Source of the DNA: Pusillimonas sp. UBA6240
GTDB taxonomy: Bacteria > Pseudomonadota > Gammaproteobacteria > Burkholderiales > Burkholderiaceae_B
Reading direction: 5' to 3'
Length of the DNA stretch: 39,591 bases
Assembly: GCA_002441445.1 (NCBI GenBank)
Contig: DJWC01000097.1
Coordinates: forward strand, 3,798-43,388
In this document: positions 32,870 through 39,591 of the stretch, piece by piece
How the letters are laid out: each line of letters begins with the position of its first letter
How positions within the stretch are numbered: the first letter of the stretch is position 1
The notes under the pieces: model-generated
What the model saw: only the letters and a program-made list of their open reading frames with translations
Database searches by the model: none
Told to the model about the DNA's origin: nothing
Translations under genes and position numbers: made by a program

Positions 32870-33019
32870 ATGTCGCTCGCACGAGTTCAAAACTTTGCCA
32901 TCTCGCTCGAGGATTTCGGCACCGGCGAGGGCCTGAGCCGCGACCGGCCGTTCGGCCATGCGAACGAAATGCCGGAGTGGTTGCATCGTGTATCTATACA
33001 AGATACAATGATAACATGA
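32870..33019 (+). pseudogene. Truncated DHFR-family (RibD C-terminal-like) gene
   Basis: It starts with ATG after a good AAGGAG site. It encodes MSLARVQNFAISLEDFGTGE then GLSRDRPFGHANE, which resembles the first 35 residues of the dihydrofolate-reductase-family (RibD C-terminal domain) proteins of Rhizobiales and other proteobacteria. Similarity stops near 32985, exactly where the higBA promoter palindrome begins, and the frame ends at 33019 inside the higB start codon region. The rest of the roughly 200-residue gene is absent. The clean boundary suggests that the higBA module, or a deletion ending there, removed the remainder. Confidence 0.65.
32981..33009 (+). promoter_or_regulatory. higBA promoter and operator palindrome
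   Basis: A sigma70-like promoter: -35 TTGCAT (32981-32986), 17-base spacer, -10 TACAAT (33004-33009), seven bases before the higB ATG. Over the spacer lies TGTATC-N7-GATACA (32989-33007), a perfect 6-bp inverted repeat, the expected type of site for autorepression by the HigA antitoxin. Because the -10 is so close to the ATG, the transcript would be leaderless or nearly so, unless an unseen upstream promoter is used. Confidence 0.6.
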
Positions 33020-33297
33020 TTAAGAGCTTCCGCCACAAGGGCATCCAGCTATTCTTTGAAACTGGATCAAAGGCAAAGATCCAGGCCGCTCACGCCGGCA
33101 AGTTGCAGCGGCAGTTGTTCGCGTTGAATCGCGCGATCAAGCCTGAAGATATGGACGTGCCCGGCTGGCGGCTACATCCCTTGCGAGGCGCAGACCTGCA
33201 AGGGCATTGGTCAGTATGGGTCAATGGAAACTGGCGCCTGACTTTTACTTTCGACGGACAGGATGCCATTCTGGTGGATTACCAGGACTATCACTAG
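33016..33297 (+). CDS. higB: HigB-type toxin (RelE/HigB superfamily)
   Basis: A 93-residue small basic protein of the HigB branch of RelE-like ribosome-dependent mRNA endonucleases. MIKSFRHKGIQLFFETGSKA at the start and HWSVWVNGNWRLTFTFDGQD then AILVDYQDYH at the end are the family's typical beginning and core strands, with the conserved Trp-Arg-Leu. The toxin gene precedes the antitoxin gene, the order typical of hig systems. A long frame upstream of 33016 is not used because the ATG follows the promoter palindrome directly. higA starts 10 bases downstream. Confidence 0.93.
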   Translation: MIKSFRHKGIQLFFETGSKAKIQAAHAGKLQRQLFALNRAIKPEDMDVPGWRLHPLRGADLQGHWSVWVNGNWRLTFTFDGQDAILVDYQDYH

Positions 33298-33307
33298 GAG
33301 CATGATT

Positions 33308-33604
33308 ATGCAGATGCACAATCCCCCGCACCCGGGCAGCATCCTGAAAGAGGATGTCCTGCCGGAGCTTAGGCTGACGGTGACGCAGGCCGCGGAGCAA
33401 CTGGGTGTGTCGCGCGTTCAGCTTTCGCGCTTTATCAATGGCCGTTCGGGTGTCACGCCCGACTTGGCTATACGGTTGTCGAAGTGGATTCCGGCGCCGA
33501 GCGCTATCATGTGGCTGCAGATGCAGGCCGATTACGACCTGTGGCAGGCCGAGCACTCAGGGCGCGAGATCGAAGTCGAGCCTGCGCATTCTGTTCCTGC
33601 CTGA
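33308..33604 (+). CDS. higA: HigA-type antitoxin, XRE-family
   Basis: A 98-residue antitoxin. NPPHPGSILKEDVLPELRLT opens the HigA/VapI family pattern. The XRE helix-turn-helix follows (VTQAAEQLGVSRVQLSRFIN then GRSGVTPDLAIRLSKW, residues about 27-62), and the family's MWLQMQADYDLWQAE helix follows that. It binds HigB and, with it, represses the pair's promoter. The start at 33308 is preferred over ATG 33302 because AGGAG then lies seven bases upstream; for 33302 the spacing is one base. A hairpin follows at 33618-33635. Confidence 0.93.
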   Translation: MQMHNPPHPGSILKEDVLPELRLTVTQAAEQLGVSRVQLSRFINGRSGVTPDLAIRLSKWIPAPSAIMWLQMQADYDLWQAEHSGREIEVEPAHSVPA

Positions 33605-33617
33605 GCAGGCGAAGGAA

Positions 33618-33635
33618 AACCCGCCGGGGCGGGTT
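33618..33635 (+). terminator. Hairpin after higBA
   Basis: AACCCGC and GCGGGTT form a 7-bp stem with a CGGG loop, 13 bases after the higA stop. The A-rich left flank and TT on the right resemble an intrinsic terminator, though the T-run is short. Confidence 0.5.
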
Positions 33636-33740
33636 GGCTGCCTATGCGTCAGGCTGAGTTAAACGGTTGATATCGAGTCAGCGAGGCCGATAATGGCCAA
33701 CGTAATGGTGGCCTTGATGTGCTGTAAGTCATTGATTCTT

Positions 33741-33831
33741 TGGCGGACAGGGTGAGATTCGAACTCACGATACGGGAGAACCGTATACCGGATTTCGAGT
33801 CCGGCGCATTCGACCACTCTGCCACCTGTCC
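33741..33831 (-). tRNA. tRNA-Ser (anticodon CGA)
   Basis: A 91-base tRNA including the encoded CCA. The 5' GGACAGG pairs with 3' CCTGTCC, followed by discriminator G and CCA. The anticodon stem CCGGA/TCCGG encloses the loop CTCGAAA, so the anticodon is CGA and reads UCG. The T loop TTCGAAT and the long variable arm (TACGG...CCGTA) confirm a class II serine tRNA. Its 3' end faces the higBA/DHFR-fragment region, the side at which integrating elements usually enter a tRNA gene. I found no second copy of its 3' end in the window. Confidence 0.97.
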
Positions 33832-34039
33832 TGGTGCTGCTGGCCTGCGATGGGAGCCGAACCGGGTCGAAGGTTTGCGGCGCCCTTACCGAGCAAGTCC
33901 GCTATTCTAGCAAGAAATAAAAAAATCGCATAATTGGATTGCGCTGCGTTCCAACCTCGGACTGCGGCCGGGGGCGGGGCTGTACACTAGCGTGGATGTG
34001 TTCGACTTTTCATGGACTACACAAGAAAGAAGGAACGAT

Positions 34040-34822
34040 ATGCTTACGGGAAAAAATGCGGTCGTCACCGGTTCCACCAGCGGCATCGGCCTGGCGATAG
34101 CGCGCGAACTGGCCGCCAATGGCGCCAACGTGGTGATAAACGGGTTCGGCGATGCAGCCGCCATTGAAAAGGAAAGGGTCAATATCGAGCTGGAGTTCGA
34201 TGTCAAGGCCGTCTATATCAACGCGGATCTGACACAGGCGGCGGCGACCCGCGATTTCATCGGGCAGGCGGTGGAGGCGCTGGGCGGCATCGACATACTG
34301 GTCAATAATGCGGGCATCCAGCATACCGACCTGATCGAAGACTTCCCCGTCGAGCGCTGGGATGCCATCATTGCGCTCAATTTGTCGGCCGTGTTTCACG
34401 GTACGGCGGCGGCGCTGCCTCATATGAAGAAGCAGGGCTGGGGGCGCATCATCAATATCGCTTCCGCCCACGGCCTGGTCGCCTCGGCGAACAAGTCCGC
34501 CTATGTGGCGGCCAAGCACGGCGTGGTGGGCCTGACGAAAGTCACCGCCCTGGAAAACGCCGGCAATGGCGTCACCTGCAATGCCATCTGCCCGGGCTGG
34601 GTGCGCACGCCGCTGGTCGAGAAGCAGATCGAGGCGCTGGCGCAGCAGCACGGCCTGGATATCGAGGCGGCCGCCAAGGAATTGCTGGCCGAAAAACAGC
34701 CTTCCCTGCAGTTCGTCACGCCCAAGCAGCTGGGCGGCGCGGCGGTATTCCTGGCGTCCGAAGCGGCTGACCAGATGACGGGAACCACCTTGTCTCTGGA
34801 TGGCGGCTGGACGGCGCGGTAA
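34040..34822 (+). CDS. hbdH: D-3-hydroxybutyrate dehydrogenase
   Basis: SDR enzyme of 260 residues that oxidises D-3-hydroxybutyrate to acetoacetate with NAD, used in polyhydroxybutyrate turnover. Every residue known from structural work on this enzyme is present at the expected number: Gln94, Ser142, His144, Lys152, Tyr155, Lys159, Trp187 and Gln196. The cofactor motif TGSTSGIG is at residues 10-17. The start at 34040 has AAGGA upstream and gives the family's exact length. yaaA follows 28 bases later and may share its transcript. Confidence 0.95.
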   Translation: MLTGKNAVVTGSTSGIGLAIARELAANGANVVINGFGDAAAIEKERVNIELEFDVKAVYINADLTQAAATRDFIGQAVEALGGIDILVNNAGIQHTDLIEDFPVERWDAIIALNLSAVFHGTAAALPHMKKQGWGRIINIASAHGLVASANKSAYVAAKHGVVGLTKVTALENAGNGVTCNAICPGWVRTPLVEKQIEALAQQHGLDIEAAAKELLAEKQPSLQFVTPKQLGGAAVFLASEAADQMTGTTLSLDGGWTAR

Positions 34823-34850
34823 GACGCGCATCGGCAAAAGGAAAAATACG

Positions 34851-35636
34851 ATGTTATTGTTATTGTCGCCGGCGAAGAAGCTGGATTACGACACGCCGGT
34901 ACGAACCACCCTGCATACGCAGCCGATGTTCATCGACCAGGCGTCGGAGCTCATCAAGGTATTGAAGAAAAAATCCGCGGCGGAGATAGCCGACCTGATG
35001 AAGCTCAGCGATGCCTTGGCCCATTTGAATGTCGAACGCTATGCGGCCTGGAAGCCGGTTTTCGACACCAGCAATTCGCGCCAGGCGGTGCTGGCGTTCA
35101 ATGGCGATGTCTACGAAGGCCTGGACGCTTCCGGCCTTTCCGACGCCAAATTGAAATGGGCCCAGGATCACTTGCGCTTGCTCAGCGGCTTGTACGGGGT
35201 GCTGCGCCCGCTGGATCTGATCAGGCCCTATCGCCTGGAAATGGGCACGCGCCTGGCCACCGCCAAGGGGGCGACCCTGTACGAATTCTGGGGCGACTCC
35301 ATCACGCAGCACCTGAACGAGCATCTGGCCGCAAGCTCCAAAGACAAGAAAGCGGAGCCCATTGTGTTGAACCTGGCTTCCGAAGAGTATTTCAAGTCGG
35401 TGAACTTGAAGGTTTTGCGGGCGCGGGTGGTTCAATGCGTTTTTCAGGACTACAAGAACGGCGCATGGAAAGTGATCAGCTTCCATGCCAAGCGCGCGCG
35501 GGGGCTGATGGCGCGCTATGTCATCGACCACAAGATCGGCAAGGTGGACGACCTGCGGGGCTTCGGCGCCGAAGGCTATGCCTATGCGGGGCCGCAATCC
35601 ACCCCCGACAAGCTGGTATTCCGGCGCAAAGCGTAG
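34851..35636 (+). CDS. yaaA: Peroxide stress protein YaaA
   Basis: A 261-residue cytoplasmic protein of the DUF328/UPF0246 family. In E. coli YaaA lowers free iron during hydrogen peroxide stress and binds DNA. The family's hallmark regions are MLLLLSPAKKLDYD at the start, FNGDVYEGLDA near residue 85, LLSGLYGVLRPLDLIRPYRLEMG near 118 and VISFHAKRARGLMARYVID near 205. The start at 34851 has AAAGGAA upstream. It follows hbdH by 28 bases and is convergent with the YccS-like gene; the gap carries two copies of GCGCCATTAGC (35638-35648 and 35655-35665). Confidence 0.95.
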   Translation: MLLLLSPAKKLDYDTPVRTTLHTQPMFIDQASELIKVLKKKSAAEIADLMKLSDALAHLNVERYAAWKPVFDTSNSRQAVLAFNGDVYEGLDASGLSDAKLKWAQDHLRLLSGLYGVLRPLDLIRPYRLEMGTRLATAKGATLYEFWGDSITQHLNEHLAASSKDKKAEPIVLNLASEEYFKSVNLKVLRARVVQCVFQDYKNGAWKVISFHAKRARGLMARYVIDHKIGKVDDLRGFGAEGYAYAGPQSTPDKLVFRRKA

Positions 35637-35705
35637 GGCGCCATTAGCGCTCCAGCGCCATTAGCCTAAAAGAGCATGCGGCTTTAGCGCTATGCGCCGA
35701 CGAGC

Positions 35706-37988
35706 TCAGGCGGCGCCGGCCGCCGGCTCCGCTTGCGCCGGCGCTTCGGATATTGCAAGCCCTCGCATCTCCTGCCGTATCAGCTGCGCCGCCTTGACCA
35801 TCTGCCTTATCGGGTAGGCCAGCGCGGCCAGTTCGCCTTCGGTCTCGATGGAGGCCGGCGGATCGGCCTCTTCGCCTCTCAGATACTGTTCGATCGCATC
35901 CAGCGATTTCTGTATGCCTTCGGGCACGCTGGACAGGCCTGCCAGAATGGGGATGGCGGACGTGATCTGCATGGCGAGCACGTGGTTCTGTATCAGCAGG
36001 TTGTTCAGTTCCGGCACATTGCTTTGGCGGCGTACGGGCTCGTCCATCATGCGATAGAAAGCGGCGGCGAAGTTGCTGAAGGCGATATGCATATTCTTGC
36101 GCGCCAGCCGCCAGCGCATTTCGGCTTCATGCTGTTCCGCGTCCAGCTTTGCCAGCTCCGCGGCGCTCGGCGCATCCGCTTCGGGCCCGCCTGCAGCCTG
36201 CGCCTGCAAATGGGCGGCGACCTGTTCGCGGCTGAGGCGGGCGTATGCCAGCCCGGAAGAGAAGAACTCCAGATTGTTTTTCATGGCGGCGCGCGCCAGC
36301 GAGGGCATGAAGCCTTGTTCCCACCATGGCAGGATATAGCTGCAAAGCAGGGCAATGCCGCAGCCGATGAAGGTGTCGAGCAGGCGCTCGCCGATGATCG
36401 ACGGCGTTCCCGGCGCGAGAAAATGAAACACCAGCAGCACGAATACGGTGTTGAAAATGGCCGCCGCCATGAAGTTCACCTGGATCAGGCTGTAGCCCAG
36501 GATGCAGGTCGCGACGAGGACGGCCAGGTAGATGTTGGCGTTCTGCGTCAGCTTGAACAGCAACAGCGCCAGGCCGCAGCCTATCAGCGTTCCCGCCAGG
36601 CGCCAGCCATTGCGCTGGCGGGTCAGGGCGAAGCCGGGCTTCATCACGACGATGATGGTCAGCACTATCCAATAGCTGTGAGCGCTCAGCCCCGGCGCCA
36701 TGGCGGCCAGCACCGGAGTCCGGGGAAGAACGACGGCGGTGGACATGGCCAGCAGCGCCGCGATGGCTACGCGGAGGGCATAGCGGAAATGGGATGAATC
36801 CATGCGCAGATTGCTGGTCAACATCCCGAGGCGCCATTTCTTGCGCGACAGGAAGCGATCGAGGGACTTGTCCAGCCGCATGTCCACCAGGCCCGTGGCG
36901 GATGTGTCGCTGAGGTGATCGGCCATGCGGTCGACCAGGCGGGTCACATTGCGCAAGCGGCGCAGCACCTGCACAAGAAGCGCGTAAGTCTCGGGATCCT
37001 TGTCCGCCATGCCGTCCTGGCGATATTTTTCCAGCTCGTATTCCATGGCGCGCAGCTCGGCCTTGACGCTGTTGCGTTCCTTGGCATGGCGGTTGCGCGC
37101 CACATTGAGCGCGATATGCGAGACGTTCAAGGCTAGCTTGCGCAGGGCATCCCGCGCGAAGATGAGCATATCGCTGTCGTGCAGATTGCGGCGTAGGGTC
37201 GCATAGTCGGTATGCGTGGCCACCAGGCTGTCCAGCAAGGCCACCATGTCGATGAAAATATTCAATGAGGTGATGCGCCGGCGATCGCCCCTTCGTCCGC
37301 CCTTGGGCAATTCGCGCAGCACCGTGTCGCGCGCGGCCTGGTGCGCGTCCGTCATCGCCGACTGGGTATGGATCAATTGCCTGTAGCTGGCGTCCAGGTC
37401 GGAGTTCACGTCATAGAACTGCGAGCGCGCCGTCATATATTCCGCGGTCGCGAACAGCGCCACGGACAGGGCTTGCTGTTCTTCCCGGTGCCATAGCAAG
37501 CGGTGCGCCAGCAGGCTGTAGCCGAAGTAGAACAGGCCGCCCGCGAAGGAATAGATGGTGTGCTGCAATACCTGATGGGGATCCAGCGGCTCGCGCATGG
37601 TCAGCGTCATGATGAGCAGGCACGCGAAGCCGAGCAGGCCGCCTTGCTTGCCGAAGACCGTCAGCATGGAGAACAGGAAGCACAGGGTAGGCGCCAGCAG
37701 CCAGATCAGCAGGCTGTGCGACGAAGCCAGGCCTGTCACGGCCGCGGTGGCGGAACCCAGCAGGATGGCGGCCAGCATGCCATTGACGCCATAGCGCCGC
37801 GGCCCGCCGGGCTGGTCGATGATGGCCACGCAGGCCGCGCCGATGGCGGCGATCATGCCCACGCTGTACATGTGGAATACGCCCACCAGCACCAGGGCCG
37901 GCAGCAAGACGCCGATGGCCTGCCGCAAGCCGCCGAAGAAATGGTGGCTGTAGAGAAAGCGCTGTAGGTGAGGTAAGCTTGTGATCAT
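35706..37988 (-). CDS. YccS/FusC-family inner-membrane protein
   Basis: A 760-residue protein of the YccS/YhfK/AaeB (FUSC) superfamily of putative efflux or aromatic-acid exporters. It has the typical duplicated plan. Residues about 15-165 form a first block of about six helices (GVLLPALVLVGVFHMYSVGMIAAIGAACVAIID). A long charged cytoplasmic domain covers about 170-400. The second helix block spans about 405-560 (AIAALLAMSTAVVLPRTPVLAAMAPG, then WIVLTIIVVMKPGFALTRQRNGWRLAGTLIGCG, the FUSC signature), and a helical cytoplasmic tail follows. The start MITSLPHL at 37988 is preferred because homologues begin just before the first helices; the frame is open to 38096. No periplasmic adaptor or outer-membrane partner is nearby. 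Confidence 0.88.
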   Translation of the reverse strand: MITSLPHLQRFLYSHHFFGGLRQAIGVLLPALVLVGVFHMYSVGMIAAIGAACVAIIDQPGGPRRYGVNGMLAAILLGSATAAVTGLASSHSLLIWLLAPTLCFLFSMLTVFGKQGGLLGFACLLIMTLTMREPLDPHQVLQHTIYSFAGGLFYFGYSLLAHRLLWHREEQQALSVALFATAEYMTARSQFYDVNSDLDASYRQLIHTQSAMTDAHQAARDTVLRELPKGGRRGDRRRITSLNIFIDMVALLDSLVATHTDYATLRRNLHDSDMLIFARDALRKLALNVSHIALNVARNRHAKERNSVKAELRAMEYELEKYRQDGMADKDPETYALLVQVLRRLRNVTRLVDRMADHLSDTSATGLVDMRLDKSLDRFLSRKKWRLGMLTSNLRMDSSHFRYALRVAIAALLAMSTAVVLPRTPVLAAMAPGLSAHSYWIVLTIIVVMKPGFALTRQRNGWRLAGTLIGCGLALLLFKLTQNANIYLAVLVATCILGYSLIQVNFMAAAIFNTVFVLLVFHFLAPGTPSIIGERLLDTFIGCGIALLCSYILPWWEQGFMPSLARAAMKNNLEFFSSGLAYARLSREQVAAHLQAQAAGGPEADAPSAAELAKLDAEQHEAEMRWRLARKNMHIAFSNFAAAFYRMMDEPVRRQSNVPELNNLLIQNHVLAMQITSAIPILAGLSSVPEGIQKSLDAIEQYLRGEEADPPASIETEGELAALAYPIRQMVKAAQLIRQEMRGLAISEAPAQAEPAAGAA

Positions 37989-38392
37989 GCTGGCGAAGCC
38001 GTATAAGATCACCGCCAGTATAGAGGGTATCTGCGCCGGCGGATTTGATTCTATTGCTGCAACGCGGTACATTAGCATCTTGCTTCGCCTCTGCATCCCG
38101 TCGCGAAGCGCGAGGCTCTTTCGCCCGGGCTATCCGCCCGGTTTTTTGCGCCTGTTTTACTTCGCCTTTGGCCGCGCCACAAGCGTGTGTTGCCAAGGCT
38201 TCCGTTTCTACCTCCCGCGTTCATAGGAACGCTAGTGCTGTGTTTCGATGAATCCGCGTCGGAGCGGCAAGGTGCCTGGGCGGCATGGCTCTGTGAGCCA
38301 TAAAGCGCCAGGTCATGTTGCCGCGGCTGGCAAAGATTCAGGCCCTTGAGGGCCGGTCGGGATGGCAGTGCTGGTTACGAAAGGAATACAAC
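37979..38392 (+). promoter_or_regulatory. Promoter and attenuator-like leader of the acetolactate synthase gene
   Basis: A long leader on the plus strand. Promoter: -35 TTGTGA (37979-37984), 17-base spacer, -10 TATAAG (38002-38007), overlapping the 5' end of the divergent membrane-protein gene. GCTTCGC (38082-38088) can pair with GCGAAGC (38103-38109). A strong intrinsic terminator lies at 38125-38147. Further hairpins are ATGGCTC-TGT-GAGCCAT (38285-38301) and GGCCC-TTGA-GGGCC (38341-38354). A TTG-started frame at 38045 would begin M-I-L-L-L-Q-R-G-T-L, rich in branched-chain residues, but it has no proper ribosome site. The layout suggests attenuation in response to branched-chain amino-acid supply. 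Confidence 0.5.
38125..38147 (+). terminator. Intrinsic terminator inside the acetolactate synthase leader
   Basis: CCGGGC and GCCCGG form a 6-bp GC stem with a TATCC loop, followed by six T. It points toward the acetolactate synthase gene, 246 bases ahead of its ATG, with no plus-strand gene before it. It therefore cannot end an upstream gene and is better read as an attenuator. Confidence 0.75.
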
Positions 38393-39591
38393 ATGGAACT
38401 CTCTGGCGCCGATATCGTCGTGCGCTGCCTTGCCGAAGAAGGCGTAGACCACGTGTTCGGCTACCCCGGCGGCGCAGTACTGTACATCTACGACGCAATC
38501 TACAAACAAGACAATTTCAAGCACGTCCTCGTGCGTCACGAGCAAGCCGCCGTGCACGCCGCGGACGCTTATTCCCGTTCATCCGACAAGATAGGGGTGG
38601 CGCTGGTCACCAGCGGCCCGGGCCTGACCAATGCCGTCACCGGCATCGCCACGGCCTATATGGACTCCATTCCCCTGGTCATCATCAGCGGCCAGGTGCC
38701 CAGCCACGCCATCGGCGAGGACGCCTTCCAGGAGTGCGACACCGTCGGCATCACACGGCCCTGCGTCAAGCACAATTTCCTGGTGCGAGATGTGAAGGAC
38801 CTGGCCGAAACCATGCGCCGCGCCTTCTATATCGCCAGAACCGGCCGGCCCGGCCCCGTGCTGGTGGATATCCCCAAGGACATCACCGTCGCCGCATGCA
38901 AGTTCGTGCCCAAGCGCGGCGAAGTCAAGATGCGCTCCTACGCGCCGGTCACCAAGGGGCATCAGGGGCAGATCAAGAAAGCCGTCCAGATGCTGCTCGG
39001 CGCGGAACGGCCGATGATTTATTCCGGCGGCGGGGTCGTCCTGTCCAATGCGTCGGACGAGCTGCGCCAACTGGTTGAGCTGACCGGCGCTCCCTGCACC
39101 AACACGCTGATGGGCCTGGGCGCCTTCCCGTTCAGCGATGACAAGTTCGTCGGCATGCCGGGCATGCACGGCACGTATGAAGCCAACATGGCGATGCAGC
39201 ATTGCGATGTGCTGATCGCCGTGGGCGCGCGCTTCGACGACCGCGTCATCGGCAATACCAAACACTTCGCGCAGAATCCCCGCAAGATCGTCCATATCGA
39301 CATCGACCCTTCGTCGATCTCCAAGCGCGTGCGCGTGGATGTGCCCATCGTCGGCAACGTCAAGGAAGTCCTGCAGGAACTCAATACGCTGTACGCGCAG
39401 TCGGCCGCCGATACGCCGCCCAGCAAGGATGCCCTGACCAAGTGGTGGCAGCAGATCAACACCTGGCGCGGCAAGCAGTGCCTGGCGTACGAGCACTCCG
39501 AAACCGTCATCAAGCCGCAGTTCGTGGTGGAAAAACTTTGGGAAGTCACGGGCGGCAACGCCTTCATCACCTCGGACGTGGGCCAGCACCA
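38393..39591 (+). CDS. ilvB: Acetolactate synthase large subunit, 5' part
   Basis: Thiamine-diphosphate enzyme that condenses pyruvate with pyruvate or 2-oxobutyrate, the first common step of valine, leucine and isoleucine synthesis; it works with a small regulatory subunit. 399 codons are visible and the frame runs off the window, so about 165-190 residues are missing (family about 560-590). The start ATG has AAAGGAA upstream. VFGYPGGAVLYIYDAI (21-36) and VRHEQAAVHAADAYSR with catalytic Glu50 are diagnostic, as are TSGPGLTNAVTGIATAY near 75 and VGARFDDRVIGN near 280. The ThDP-binding GDG...NN motif lies beyond the window. The alternative symbol ilvI is equally usable. The attenuator-like leader precedes it. 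Confidence 0.96.
   Translation, partial: MELSGADIVVRCLAEEGVDHVFGYPGGAVLYIYDAIYKQDNFKHVLVRHEQAAVHAADAYSRSSDKIGVALVTSGPGLTNAVTGIATAYMDSIPLVIISGQVPSHAIGEDAFQECDTVGITRPCVKHNFLVRDVKDLAETMRRAFYIARTGRPGPVLVDIPKDITVAACKFVPKRGEVKMRSYAPVTKGHQGQIKKAVQMLLGAERPMIYSGGGVVLSNASDELRQLVELTGAPCTNTLMGLGAFPFSDDKFVGMPGMHGTYEANMAMQHCDVLIAVGARFDDRVIGNTKHFAQNPRKIVHIDIDPSSISKRVRVDVPIVGNVKEVLQELNTLYAQSAADTPPSKDALTKWWQQINTWRGKQCLAYEHSETVIKPQFVVEKLWEVTGGNAFITSDVGQH

Noticed and set aside
33003..33009. ATACAAT in the higBA promoter as a GntR half-site
   Set aside because: It is part of the TGTATC/GATACA palindrome of the toxin-antitoxin promoter and lacks the left half of the 15-bp element.
33741..33766. Search for a second copy of the tRNA-Ser 3' end as an attachment repeat
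   Set aside because: No convincing copy was found in the window by eye, so no attachment site is annotated.
35638..35665. Two copies of GCGCCATTAGC with 17-base spacing after yaaA
   Set aside because: Only two short copies in a convergent gap; too little to call a functional repeat.
1..39591. CRISPR arrays, complete insertion sequences, rRNA genes
   Set aside because: No regularly spaced repeats, transposase genes or rRNA-like sequence were seen.

Overview
The window reads as a chromosome segment of a GC-rich betaproteobacterium, most likely order Burkholderiales, family Alcaligenaceae (Bordetella/Achromobacter/Pusillimonas type). The basis is three separate Bug-type tripartite-tricarboxylate receptors, the rarA-serS gene pair, and an hbdH-yaaA stretch. 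This is inference from gene content; no taxonomic marker was compared.

Layout. (1) 1-5.0 kb: housekeeping rarA (3' part) and serS, an atypical SDR without the catalytic Tyr/Lys, and three small genes of unknown function, including a membrane protein with an EF-hand loop. (2) 5.0-13.7 kb: accessory metabolism, with two Bug receptors, an M28 peptidase-like hydrolase, three RraA-family genes (one intact, one a remnant with an internal deletion, one lacking the active-site Arg), two LysR regulators, and an amidase interrupted by a single-base frameshift. (3) 13.7-19.0 kb: beta-carbonic anhydrase, a small coiled-coil protein, nagB, and a two-gene ABC transporter (ATPase with a C-terminal extension plus a double-domain permease) without a binding protein. 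(4) 19.3-31.1 kb: an apparently complete catabolic gene cluster. It encodes an isocitrate-lyase/PEP-mutase-fold lyase, a Bug receptor, two SDRs, a beta-hydroxyacid dehydrogenase, a metallo-beta-lactamase-fold lactonase, a carboxymuconolactone-decarboxylase-like protein, a TRAP transporter (DctP plus fused DctQM), an MmgE/PrpD protein and a GntR/FCD regulator. (5) 31.2-33.8 kb: a patch of apparent foreign DNA and gene debris at the 3' side of a tRNA-Ser(CGA), with a GlxA remnant, a DJ-1/PfpI protein, a truncated DHFR-family gene and a higBA toxin-antitoxin pair. (6) 34.0-39.6 kb: core genes hbdH, yaaA, a YccS/FusC-type membrane protein, and the start of acetolactate synthase preceded by a leader that looks like an attenuator.

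The main result is in region 4. The same 7-bp half-site (ATACAAT) within a 15-bp element recurs in four intergenic regions of the cluster. The copies lie at or inside plausible promoters of the lyase-Bug unit, the lactonase operon and divergent decarboxylase gene, the divergent TRAP genes, and the prpD-like gene. The simplest reading is that the embedded GntR/FCD protein controls the whole 12-kb cluster as one local regulon. The enzyme set resembles a dehydratase-plus-lyase scheme like PrpD/PrpB but has no synthase, so it probably degrades an imported branched hydroxy-acid or lactone. The substrate cannot be named from sequence.

Limits: functions come from motif and family recognition by eye; operators and promoters are pattern matches; frameshifts could be sequencing errors.
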